From CAZNGF01 sp964572855 (lineage in GTDB: Bacteria > Bipolaricaulota > Bipolaricaulia > RBG-16-55-9 > JAJCYT01), in the NCBI GenBank assembly GCA_964572855.1, contig CAZNGF010000019.1, positions 1-37,332 of the forward strand: 37,332 nucleotides of DNA, given 5' to 3'. Within the stretch, counting starts at the first letter, position 1. Every line of letters begins with the position of its first letter. Shown here one piece after another: positions 6,885 to 13,606 of the stretch. Position numbers and translations under genes: made by a program. The notes beneath the pieces are model-generated. The model did not search any database. It saw only the letters and a list, made by a program, of their open reading frames with translations, and had not been told where the DNA came from.

Positions 6885-7950
6885 GCGCGCCGCCGCGGCC
6901 GCCGCCGTCGGGCTGTGCGCGCTGCTGGCCGCCTGCGGTCAAAGCGGCGCCTCGCTCGACGTCGGCGACAAGCCCATCTCGGCGGTCGCCTCCCCGGACG
7001 GGCAAACGCTCTACGTCGCGCACTACACCCTCCCGGGGCACGTCACCGCCGTGGACGCAAGCGGGGAGGCGCCGCGCGTCCGGGCCCGCATCCCGGTCGG
7101 GGACCTGCCGAAGCCGCTCGCCTTGAGCCCCGACGGCGCGCGCCTCTATGTCGCCAACGTCGCCAGCGCCTCGGTCTCGGTGGTCGACACGACGCGGGAC
7201 GAGGTGGTCGCGACGCTGCCGGTGGGGGAGTCGCCCAGCGCGCTGGCGTTCCACGCGGGCCGCGACGCGCTGTATGTCGTCAACGCGGACTCGGGGAGCT
7301 TGAGCGCGGTCGACGCGGCCACGCTCCAGCTCGCCGATCCGATCCCGGTTGGGGCCAACCCGTACCGGATGGCCTTCGCCCCCGACGGCCGCACGGCCTA
7401 CGTCAGCCTCTGGGGCGCGGACGCCGTGGCCGTCGTCGATCTGGAGGCGGGACGGACGACCGCCACGGTCCCCGTCGGCGCCCAGCCGCGCCCGTTGGCG
7501 CTCTCGCCCGACGGGACGCGTCTCTACGTCGGGAACGTCGGGTCGAAGTCGCTTTCCGTGCTCGACACGGGGAGCCTGGAGGTGGCCGCCACGTGGCCGC
7601 TGGACGGCAGCCCGGCGGACCTGGTCGTCGCGCCCGACGGCCGCGTGCTGGCGCTGACGGTCGACCCGCCGTCGCTGGCCGTCCTCGACGGCGAGACGGG
7701 CGCGCGCCGCGCGACGCTGCCGACCGGCGGCTTCCCGCGCGAGCTGCAATGGGGCGCGCACGGCCGCTTCGCCTACGCCGTGGCCCGCGAGGGCGGCGTG
7801 ATCTCGGCCTACGACCTCGACCGGCTCGAGCGCGTCCGGACGTTTTCGAGCGGCGAGGGACCGCTGGATCTGAGCCTGCTGGGCGCGCGCGTGGTCGGCG
7901 TCGACTTCGCCGGCGGCGCACTCTGGTTCCACGACGCGCTCCGGCCGTAG
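6862..7950 (+). CDS. YVTN/YncE-type beta-propeller lipoprotein
   Basis: A 362-residue protein with a basic N-terminus, a hydrophobic stretch and a lipobox LLAAC ending at Cys25, so it should be lipid-anchored outside the cytoplasmic membrane. The rest is about seven blades of ~42 residues repeating the pattern SPDGxRLYVxNxxSxSxSVVDxxxxxxxxxxPVG, typical of the YVTN family. Such propellers are usually surface or binding proteins, and no catalytic motif is visible. ATG 6862 lies within the previous gene (23-base overlap) and has no clear ribosome site, so translation may depend on coupling. Exact function unknown. Confidence 0.8.
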   Translation: MRSPATARRAAAAAAVGLCALLAACGQSGASLDVGDKPISAVASPDGQTLYVAHYTLPGHVTAVDASGEAPRVRARIPVGDLPKPLALSPDGARLYVANVASASVSVVDTTRDEVVATLPVGESPSALAFHAGRDALYVVNADSGSLSAVDAATLQLADPIPVGANPYRMAFAPDGRTAYVSLWGADAVAVVDLEAGRTTATVPVGAQPRPLALSPDGTRLYVGNVGSKSLSVLDTGSLEVAATWPLDGSPADLVVAPDGRVLALTVDPPSLAVLDGETGARRATLPTGGFPRELQWGAHGRFAYAVAREGGVISAYDLDRLERVRTFSSGEGPLDLSLLGARVVGVDFAGGALWFHDALRP

Positions 7951-8079
7951 TTGCGGCAACGACGCGCTCTGCCCATTAGGGCCTGCCGTGCTCGATTCTG
8001 CGCCTGCCGGCCTGCGCCCCGTTTTCAAACGTAACCTCGGTAACGGACACGGGTGATCGCCCCATGGCTTGGCCTCCGC

Positions 8080-8085
8080 TACGAT
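8080..8085 (+). promoter_or_regulatory. -10 element giving a probable leaderless transcript
   Basis: TACGAT at 8080-8085 predicts +1 at about 8092, one base before ATG 8093. No ribosome site precedes that ATG. No good -35 is visible. Confidence 0.4.
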
Positions 8086-8092
8086 TGTTGCC

Positions 8093-8392
8093 ATGAAGGT
8101 CTATCGCCTGAAAGAGCTCATGCAGCTCACGGGGTTCGAGAAGGAACAACTGAACGAGCACCTGACCATGCTGTCGCGCATCCTGGCCAAGGGGGTGCGC
8201 CATACCGGGCGGGACAAGGTGTTGCTGGAGGACAGCGCGCTGGCGCTGCTCAAGCGCATGGCCGAGCTCGAGGCGCACGGCTTCCCCAGCGACGCCAAGG
8301 CACCGCAGATGCAGGCCACCGGCGCCGGCGTGCACGGCGACGCCGGGGCGCTCTGGCGCGCGCTGGCCAAGGACCTGCGCTTCCGGGGCTGA
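8093..8392 (+). CDS. Small MerR-like helix-turn-helix protein, function unknown
   Basis: A 99-residue protein starting MKVYRLKELMQLTGFEKEQL. The first ~25 residues resemble the MerR-type winged helix-turn-helix start (RLKELxxLTGxxxxxLxxH). The middle, VLLEDSALALLKRMAELEAHGF, resembles the segment where MerR regulators shift from DNA-binding helices to the dimer helix. There is no effector domain and no conserved cysteine. I chose ATG 8093 because the -10 box sits just in front of it; TTG 8069 would add eight residues but lies before the predicted transcription start. The stop abuts the Crp/Fnr-type site of doxX. Not a recognised family. Confidence 0.6.
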   Translation: MKVYRLKELMQLTGFEKEQLNEHLTMLSRILAKGVRHTGRDKVLLEDSALALLKRMAELEAHGFPSDAKAPQMQATGAGVHGDAGALWRALAKDLRFRG

Positions 8393-8435
8393 CGTAGGCC
8401 AGCTTACAGCGCCCCCGGCCGCACGCGGCAACAAT
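8393..8435 (+). promoter_or_regulatory. Crp/Fnr-type operator plus -10 of doxX
   Basis: The palindrome CGTAGGCCAGCTTACA (8393-8408, one mismatch to the dyad) is centred at 8400.5. A -10-like AACAAT follows at 8430-8435, predicting +1 at 8442, so the centre is at -41.5. No -35 box is present, as expected for a class II activator promoter. Leader ~28 bases with AGGAGG before doxX. Confidence 0.68.
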
Positions 8436-8469
8436 AGAGGCGAGATGGAAACCTTAGAGGAGGTCTCAC

Positions 8470-8862
8470 ATGCTCGTATTTGCCTCGCAAGCACACTGGC
8501 TCCTGCGCATCGCGCTGGCCAGCGTGTTCTTGTATCACGGATTGGACAAGTTCCCCCAACTGGACATGATGGCCCAGGGGATGGGGATGCCCGTCTTCAT
8601 GATCGCCATGGTTGCCGTCATGGAGACGCTGGGCGGGCTCGGCATCCTGGTCGGTGGCTTCACCAAGGACTGGGTCACGCGCCTGAGCGCGCTCGCGCTC
8701 GTCCCGGTCATGCTGGGCGCGATCGTCATGGTCCACTGGGGCCGCTGGGCGTTTACGGCCACGGAGTCGCACCCCATGGGCGGCATGGAGTTTCAGGTCG
8801 TGCTGCTGCTGCTCGCGCTCTTCTTCCTGATCCGGGGGAACGGAACCCAGGCGCCCGCCTAA
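8470..8862 (+). CDS. DoxX family membrane protein
   Basis: A 130-residue protein with four predicted helices. The family start LRIALASVFLYHGLDKF is followed by a MAQGMGMP loop and the second conserved region ETLGGLGILVGGF, matching DoxX/DoxD proteins. The archaeal DoxD is part of a thiosulfate:quinone oxidoreductase; bacterial DoxX proteins are often stress-linked (for instance MSMEG/SodA-associated complexes in mycobacteria) and usually uncharacterised. AGGAGG lies six bases before ATG 8470. It is a single-gene unit, driven by the Crp/Fnr-type site upstream and closed by a 28-bp palindrome. That regulation links it to the thiol-redox genes downstream (inference). Confidence 0.82.
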   Translation: MLVFASQAHWLLRIALASVFLYHGLDKFPQLDMMAQGMGMPVFMIAMVAVMETLGGLGILVGGFTKDWVTRLSALALVPVMLGAIVMVHWGRWAFTATESHPMGGMEFQVVLLLLALFFLIRGNGTQAPA

Positions 8863-8887
8863 ACGCCGCGTCACGTTTTTCAACCGC

Positions 8888-8915
8888 GTAGGGGCGCACG
8901 GCCGTGCGCCCCTAC
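8888..8915. repeat. Perfect 28-bp GTAGGGGC/GCCCCTAC palindrome
   Basis: The 14-base arm starting GTAGGGGCGCACGG is followed directly by its exact reverse complement. It lies 25 bases after the doxX stop and upstream of the DUF389 promoter. It is the compact form of the repeat family at 1725-1832 and 21734-21804. It may terminate doxX transcription, though no T-run follows. Confidence 0.7.
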
Positions 8916-8942
8916 ATTCGTTTCGCACCCGTCCCCGACGCT

Positions 8943-8951
8943 TGCTACACT
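8943..8951 (+). promoter_or_regulatory. Extended -10 promoter of the DUF389 gene
   Basis: TGCTACACT (TGN plus TACACT) predicts +1 near 8958, only about 4 bases before ATG 8962. The stretch between them is C-rich and has no ribosome site, so the mRNA should be leaderless or nearly so. Confidence 0.5.
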
Positions 8952-8961
8952 GCCCCCACCC

Positions 8962-9972
8962 ATGGCACTCCGATTGATCGAGCTCTTCCTCAACGAAGGC
9001 GACGCGGACGGCGCCGAGGAAATCCTGGCCGAGGGCAGCGTGGTCGAGACCTGGCACGAGACGCTCGACGGCGGCCGGCTGCTGGTCAAGGTTCTGCTGG
9101 AGAGCGAGCGCGCCGAGCCGGTGCTGGACGCGCTCTCCAAGCGCTTCGGTCACCGCGAGGGGTTCCGGCTCGTGCTGCTCCCGGTCGAGGCCGCGCTCCC
9201 GCGGCCCGAGCAGGAGAAAGACGAGGTGCCCGCCGCGGAACCGAACGAGAAGCCGCGCGCGCGCCTGAGCCGCGACGAGCTCTACGCCGACGTGCTGGAG
9301 GCCGTCAAGCTCTCCTGGGTGTCGGTCGTGCTGGCCGGCTTGTCCGCGATCGTGGCCGCGCTCGGCCTCTGGAAGGACAACCCCGCGGTCGTGATCGGCG
9401 CCATGGTGATCGCCCCGCTGCTGGGCCCCAACGTCGCGCTCTCCCTGGCCACGACGCTGGCCGACACCGACCTGGTCGGTCGCGCGCTGCGGGCCAACGC
9501 CGTGGGCGTGGGCACCTCGTTCGCGCTCGCGTTGCTGATGGGGGTCGCCCTGCCCGTGACGCCGGACATCCCCGAGATCGCCGCGCGCACCCGGGTCGAC
9601 CTGAGCGACATCCTGCTGGCGCTGGCCTCCGGGGTCGCCGGCGCGCTTTCGCTCACGACCGGCATCTCGACCGCGCTCATCGGCGTGATGGTGGCCGTGG
9701 CCCTGCTCCCGCCGCTGGCGGCCGTGGGCATGATGCTGGGCGCGGGCTACGGGAACGAGGCGTTCGGCGCGTTCCTGTTGCTGCTCACCAACGTGATCTG
9801 CGTGAACCTGGCAGGCGTGTTGACGTTTTTGGCCCAAGGCGTGCGCCCGGCGATGTGGTGGGAGGCGGCCAAGGCCCGGCGCGCGACGCGCTGGGCGCTG
9901 CTGATCTGGGCCGCGCTTTTGCTCTTGCTGGCGTTGGTGATCCACTTCGCCCAGCGGCAGCCGGGCGCTTGA
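8962..9972 (+). CDS. DUF389 / TIGR00341 family membrane protein
   Basis: A 336-residue protein. Residues 1-75 form a soluble region (ALRLIELFLNEGDADGAEEIL) of the kind found in the TIGR00341 subgroup, followed by a charged linker (PEQEKDEVPAAEPNE). The DUF389 membrane core starts near residue 110 and has about six helices. Its hallmark is the glycine/proline motif VVIGAMVIAPLLGPNVALSLATTLADTDL, followed by VALLPPLAAVGMMLGAG. No biochemical role is established for the family. Probably translated from a leaderless mRNA. Sits between doxX and the convergent dsbA-type gene. Confidence 0.87.
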   Translation: MALRLIELFLNEGDADGAEEILAEGSVVETWHETLDGGRLLVKVLLESERAEPVLDALSKRFGHREGFRLVLLPVEAALPRPEQEKDEVPAAEPNEKPRARLSRDELYADVLEAVKLSWVSVVLAGLSAIVAALGLWKDNPAVVIGAMVIAPLLGPNVALSLATTLADTDLVGRALRANAVGVGTSFALALLMGVALPVTPDIPEIAARTRVDLSDILLALASGVAGALSLTTGISTALIGVMVAVALLPPLAAVGMMLGAGYGNEAFGAFLLLLTNVICVNLAGVLTFLAQGVRPAMWWEAAKARRATRWALLIWAALLLLLALVIHFAQRQPGA

Positions 9973-9987
9973 ACGGGCGCGACCGGA

Positions 9988-10674
9988 TCAGCGCAGTTGG
10001 GCCCGGATGAGCGCGCGGAGTTGGTCCATGGGGGGCACGCCGCCCAGCATCCGGCCGTTGACGAACAGGGTGGGCGTCCCCGTCCCGCCGCGGTTGCGGA
10101 CGGCCTGCGTGTCGGCGCGCAGCTTGGCCCGGTACTTGTTCGAGCTCAAGCAGGTTTCGAATTCGGTCGCGTTCAAGCCGAGGTCAAGCGCGTAATCGAT
10201 CAGGTTGGCCCGGGAGAAGGCCCCCGAGTTGGGCGTCCGCTGTTCGGCGAACAGGCGGTCGTGATAGGCGCGAAAGGCGCCCTGTTCGTTGGCGCACTCG
10301 GCGGCCATGCCGGCCTGGACCGACTCGTCGCCGTAGTGGGTGAAGTGGCGGTATTCGAGCTTGACCACACCTTCGTTGACGAACTCGTGGATGAGCTGCG
10401 GCATGATCCGCGTGGAGAGGTATCGACACGCGCTGCACTGGAAGTCGGCGAACTCCTCGATCACCACGGGCGCGTCGGGGTCCCCGAGATAGGCCGCCTC
10501 GGCGATCACCTCGCCGGCGTACTCGGAGGCCGGGCCGTCGCCGGGCCGGAGGAGAAAGGCGGCCGAGCCGCCGACCAGGGCCAGCAGGACCGCGGCCGCC
10601 ACGCCCAAGCGCACGACCCGTTGCTGCTGCTGCCGACGCTTGCGCGACCGTTGCTTGCGAGCACGGTTGGGCAT
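9988..10674 (-). CDS. Membrane-anchored DsbA/thioredoxin-like oxidoreductase (DSBA family, PF13462 type)
   Basis: A 228-residue protein: a strongly basic cytoplasmic tip (RARKQRSRKRR), one membrane anchor around residues 22-42, then an outside thioredoxin-fold domain with the active site CSAC at residues 80-83 (FADFQCSACRYL). The cis-Pro loop is GTGTPTLFVNGRMLGG. It resembles BdbD/DsbG-like oxidoreductases that form or isomerise disulfides outside the membrane. An open frame runs on to 10854, but ATG 10674 is preferred: the predicted transcription start is 10782, and GAGGTGG lies upstream. Under its own Crp/Fnr-type site; convergent with DUF389. Confidence 0.85.
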   Translation of the reverse strand: MPNRARKQRSRKRRQQQQRVVRLGVAAAVLLALVGGSAAFLLRPGDGPASEYAGEVIAEAAYLGDPDAPVVIEEFADFQCSACRYLSTRIMPQLIHEFVNEGVVKLEYRHFTHYGDESVQAGMAAECANEQGAFRAYHDRLFAEQRTPNSGAFSRANLIDYALDLGLNATEFETCLSSNKYRAKLRADTQAVRNRGGTGTPTLFVNGRMLGGVPPMDQLRALIRAQLR

Positions 10675-10788
10675 GGGTTGGGCACCACCTCGTTGTGCGG
10701 AGTGCGCCCCCGCCGCTTGCAAACCGAGCGCGACGGGAGGCGCCTGCGGGCGAAGTCGCGCCGAGTTCACAAACGCGACGCCCGCCCC

Positions 10789-10831
10789 ATTATGCCCCGC
10801 CGCCTCCCCAAGAACTGTAAGCCCGCTTACG
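10789..10831 (-). promoter_or_regulatory. Crp/Fnr-type operator plus -10 of dsbA-type gene
   Basis: Palindrome TGTAAGCCCGCTTACG (10816-10831), centred at 10823.5. On the minus strand a -10 box CATAAT occupies 10794-10789, predicting +1 at 10782 and the centre at exactly -41.5. No -35 is seen. It leaves a leader of about 107 bases before ATG 10674, in which I see no gene. Confidence 0.75.
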
Positions 10832-10923
10832 GCGGGCGCTCGATGCTTTGTCAATCCTGGGCGCGAAGTTCGTTCTGGCCTGAATGAGACGGCGTGTCGG
10901 CACCGGCTCGAACGGCCAAGCGT

Positions 10924-11256
10924 TCAGGCCGGCGCCGCCAGGTGGGGCGCCAGCCGCGCCAGCAAGTCCGCCTTGCGCATCAACCCCGCGAACCGGTCCC
11001 GCTCCCGTCCGACGTCGAACAGGATCAGGGTGGGCAACCCCAGGACCGCATACCGCTCGCTCAACGCCGGGTTGTGATCGACGTCGAGTGTGACCACCTT
11101 CAGCCGGCCCGCCAGCCGCTCGGCCACGTCCGCCACCACCGGATTCATCACCTGGCACGGGAAGCACCAGTCGGCGTAGAAGTCCACCAGAACCGGGAGC
11201 GACGCGCGCAGCACCTCGGTTTCAAAGCTTGCTCCGGAGACTTCGTTGTACGGCAC
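10924..11256 (-). CDS. Thioredoxin
   Basis: A 110-residue thioredoxin with no signal peptide, so cytoplasmic. The active site is WCFPC (Cys31, Cys34) in LVDFYADWCFPC, where the usual WCGPC has Phe in place of Gly. The cis-Pro loop is GLPTLILFD. Known thioredoxins reduce protein disulfides, and can feed electrons through CcdA to outside partners. The Phe substitution should shift redox potential or partner choice (inference). GTG 11256 start, 9 bases after the DsrE-like gene, so it is the third gene of the ahpD-dsrE-trx operon. Confidence 0.9.
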   Translation of the reverse strand: MPYNEVSGASFETEVLRASLPVLVDFYADWCFPCQVMNPVVADVAERLAGRLKVVTLDVDHNPALSERYAVLGLPTLILFDVGRERDRFAGLMRKADLLARLAPHLAAPA

Positions 11257-11265
11257 GCAGCCCCC

Positions 11266-11625
11266 CTAAAAGGTCAAGATCTGATACCCTCGGTCGACCA
11301 GGCCCCGCAGGCTGGGGTGCTGGGCGTATTCGTCCAGCAGCGGGATGTCGAGCGCCTGGAGCTGCTCCTTCACGCCGAAGGCCGCGGCGCAGAAGCTGCA
11401 GGCGCCCGCGACCTCGTCCCGCACCGCTGAGAACAGGCCGTGCGCCTGGTCGTCCGGCCGGCCCACGCGGGCCAACCCTTGCGTGCCCCCGCCGTCGAAG
11501 ACCAGGGTCACCTCGTCGCCGGCCTCCTTGAACTCCTTGGCCGTGATCAACCCGTTGACGAGCCGGCCCAGGCTCTCGTGGGCCTCGCCGTCCGCCAGCA
11601 CGACGACCGCGACTTTGTGTGCCAT
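11266..11625 (-). CDS. DsrE/DsrF-like family protein
   Basis: A 119-residue soluble protein with the DsrE-type alpha/beta start KVAVVVLADGEAHESLGRLVNGL and a CxxC (GACSFC, Cys76 and Cys79) in the C-terminal half, followed by FGVKEQLQALDIPLL. Members of this family carry sulfur on a conserved Cys during sulfur relay or oxidation (DsrEFH, TusBCD); many are uncharacterised. Here it is encoded between an AhpD-like protein and a thioredoxin, which suits a thiol or persulfide shuttle (inference). AAAGGAG lies six bases before ATG 11625. Confidence 0.8.
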   Translation of the reverse strand: MAHKVAVVVLADGEAHESLGRLVNGLITAKEFKEAGDEVTLVFDGGGTQGLARVGRPDDQAHGLFSAVRDEVAGACSFCAAAFGVKEQLQALDIPLLDEYAQHPSLRGLVDRGYQILTF

Positions 11626-11650
11626 GAAAAACTCCTTTCGTTGTCCGCGC

Positions 11651-12208
11651 TCAGTGTTTGTAGCCCTTGATCTCCTCGGGGCTGAACGGCACGCCCAGCC
11701 CCAGCGCCACGCGGTTGACGAAGTTGAAGTAGGCGGCCACCAGGTTGACGCTCAGCACCTGCTCGTCCGTGAAGCCCGCCGCGCGCAGCCGCGCGACGTC
11801 GGCCTCCTCGACCTGCGCGGGGGAGCGGGTGAGCTTGAGGCTGTAGTCCAGCATGGCGCGGTCGGCCTCGTCCAGCGCGATGGCGTCGAGGTCGCGGGCG
11901 AAGCGTTCGACCTTGGCCTCGTCCTTCCAGTAATGGTTCAGGGCCTCGCCGTGGTGGCGCAGACAGTACTCGCACCCGTTTTGGGCCGAGACCGCCACCG
12001 CGATCATCTCGCGCCGCCGGCGCGACACCCCCGCGTTGCCGAACTGCAGCGAGAGGTAGAAGTCCAGATGCCCCCGCATGGTCGCGGGCAGCAGGCTGTG
12101 GACCTTGAGGATGTTGGCCACCTTGCCGCGCCGATCGGCGATCCGTTCGTAGGTGGCTTGCAGCTCTCCGGTGGCTTGGCTTTCGTCGACGACGCGTATC
12201 CAGGGCAT
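11651..12208 (-). CDS. AhpD-like carboxymuconolactone decarboxylase family peroxidase-related protein
   Basis: A 185-residue all-helical protein with the AhpD active-site pattern EMIAVAVSAQNGCEYCLRHHG: Glu68, Cys79, Cys82 and His86 match the proton-relay and redox cysteines of AhpD. It is the peroxidase-related subfamily (starting WIRVVDESQATGEL...Y), which is longer than true CMD enzymes. Such proteins reduce peroxides using thiols from a partner such as lipoamide or thioredoxin; a thioredoxin is encoded two genes on. AAAGGAGG lies four bases before ATG 12208. First gene of its operon, facing the DUF3179 gene across the shared operator. Confidence 0.87.
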   Translation of the reverse strand: MPWIRVVDESQATGELQATYERIADRRGKVANILKVHSLLPATMRGHLDFYLSLQFGNAGVSRRRREMIAVAVSAQNGCEYCLRHHGEALNHYWKDEAKVERFARDLDAIALDEADRAMLDYSLKLTRSPAQVEEADVARLRAAGFTDEQVLSVNLVAAYFNFVNRVALGLGVPFSPEEIKGYKH

Positions 12209-12278
12209 GGCGCCTCCTTTGGGTGCTCGCGCCGAGCGTGGCGTGCCGGCCAGTTTGAAAATCTCCCGGCGCGCGGGC

Positions 12279-12294
12279 TGTAAGTCGGCTTACA
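12279..12294. promoter_or_regulatory. Shared Crp/Fnr-type operator between divergent operons
   Basis: The site TGTAAGTCGGCTTACA is centred at 12286.5. On the plus strand a -10 box TACCAT (12316-12321) predicts +1 at 12328, with the centre at -41.5, for the DUF3179-crp operon. On the minus strand a weaker box CAAACT (12257-12252) sits at exactly the mirror distance for the ahpD-dsrE-trx operon. One dimer could thus activate both operons; the plus side includes the Crp/Fnr gene itself, giving autoregulation. Confidence 0.75.
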
Positions 12295-12370
12295 TCATAA
12301 GCCGGCCGCGCCCCATACCATAGCAACGGAGGGATTCCCAAGCGACCACGTCGCTCCAGCGAGGAGGGTT

Positions 12371-13606
12371 ATGCCAAGACTCATCGTTTTGCTTTTCCTG
12401 ACGGCCGTTCTGCTCGCGCTCGCGCCCGCGGGCGCGAGCGCCGTACACGAGGAAGCCGCTGTCCCCGACGAAATCGAGACCGGCGCACTGGGGCGCTTCA
12501 AGTACTTCAGCGACGTTGAGCTAAACCAGTTGGGGTTCCCCGAACGGGACCTGAGCGAGGTCAAGTACCTCGCCGAGCTCGATTTGGAGCTGCTGGCCTC
12601 CGGCGGCCCGCCGCCCGACGCCATCCCCTCCATCGACGAGCCGCGCTTCACGGCGCCAGGAGAGGCGGACGAGTGGCTCGCCGACGGCCAGCTCGTGCTC
12701 GGGATTCGCTTCGAGGGGGTCGCGCGCGCCTACCCGCTGGCGATCCTCAACTGGCACGAGATCGTCAACGACACCGTCGCCGGGACCGAGATCGTGGTGA
12801 CTTACTGCCCGCTGTGCGACTCGGGGCTTGCGTTCCTGGCGCCCGAGCTCGAGGACCGACGGGTCGAATTCGGCACCTCGGGCCGCCTGTTCCGCTCGGA
12901 CCTGGTCATGTACGACCGCGCCACGGCCACCTTCTGGGAGCAGTTCCAGGGCCGGCCCATCGTGGGCCCGCTGGTCGGGGAGGCCGGCTGGCTGCACCGC
13001 ATCCCGGTGGACATCGTGCCCTACGGGCTCTGGAAGGCGGAGCACCCCGACACCCAGGTGCTGGCCCGCCCCCGCGCCGGGGAGCGCCTGGGCAACCGCA
13101 CGGACCAGCGCTCCGCGAACGACGAGGGGTTCGTGCGCGATTACGCGGCCGACCCGTACTCGTCCTACCGGGTGCGCAACCCCGGCGCCGGGGGGACGAC
13201 CGCCTTCGGCGTCCCCTTCAACGACGACCGGCTACGGGCCAAGGACGCCGTCGTCGGGATCGCGGTCAACGGGCGCGCCAAGGCCTACGCCCGCGAGGCC
13301 CTGCTGGAACGGCGCCTGCTCAACGACGAGCTGGGCGGCGTCCCGCTGCTCGTCGTCGTCTCGCCGGCGGAGGAGATCCTGGTGTTCGAGCGCGCGCTGC
13401 CCGACGGCGCCGTGCTGACGTTCTCCCTCTCCGACGGGCGCTTGACCGACGATCGGGGGAATCGGTGGGGTTTCGACGGCCAAGCCGTGTCGGGACCCCT
13501 AACGGGCACGCGCCTGACGCGCGTGGCGGCCACCCCGTCCTTCTGGTTTGCCTGGGTGTCGTTCAACCCCGATACTGGGCTGTACGGAGGGAGCAACGAG
13601 CCGTGA
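12371..13606 (+). CDS. Secreted DUF3179 domain protein
   Basis: A 411-residue protein with a signal peptide (hydrophobic residues 4-22, cleavage likely near GASA-VHE). The remainder is DUF3179: SIDEPRF, a repeated ARAYPLAILNWHEIVND core, the invariant TYCPLC (Cys146, Cys149), LFRSDLVMYDRATATFWEQF, GPLVG, HPDTQVLA, RDYAADPYSSY, then a second KAYAREAL segment and a final FWFAWVSFNPDT. No reaction is known for the family; a CxxC in an exported domain allows a disulfide, a redox site or metal binding. GAGGAGGG precedes ATG 12371. It is followed by the Crp/Fnr regulator with a 4-base stop/start overlap. A TlpA-fused paralogue is at 14361-16103. Confidence 0.88.
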   Translation: MPRLIVLLFLTAVLLALAPAGASAVHEEAAVPDEIETGALGRFKYFSDVELNQLGFPERDLSEVKYLAELDLELLASGGPPPDAIPSIDEPRFTAPGEADEWLADGQLVLGIRFEGVARAYPLAILNWHEIVNDTVAGTEIVVTYCPLCDSGLAFLAPELEDRRVEFGTSGRLFRSDLVMYDRATATFWEQFQGRPIVGPLVGEAGWLHRIPVDIVPYGLWKAEHPDTQVLARPRAGERLGNRTDQRSANDEGFVRDYAADPYSSYRVRNPGAGGTTAFGVPFNDDRLRAKDAVVGIAVNGRAKAYAREALLERRLLNDELGGVPLLVVVSPAEEILVFERALPDGAVLTFSLSDGRLTDDRGNRWGFDGQAVSGPLTGTRLTRVAATPSFWFAWVSFNPDTGLYGGSNEP

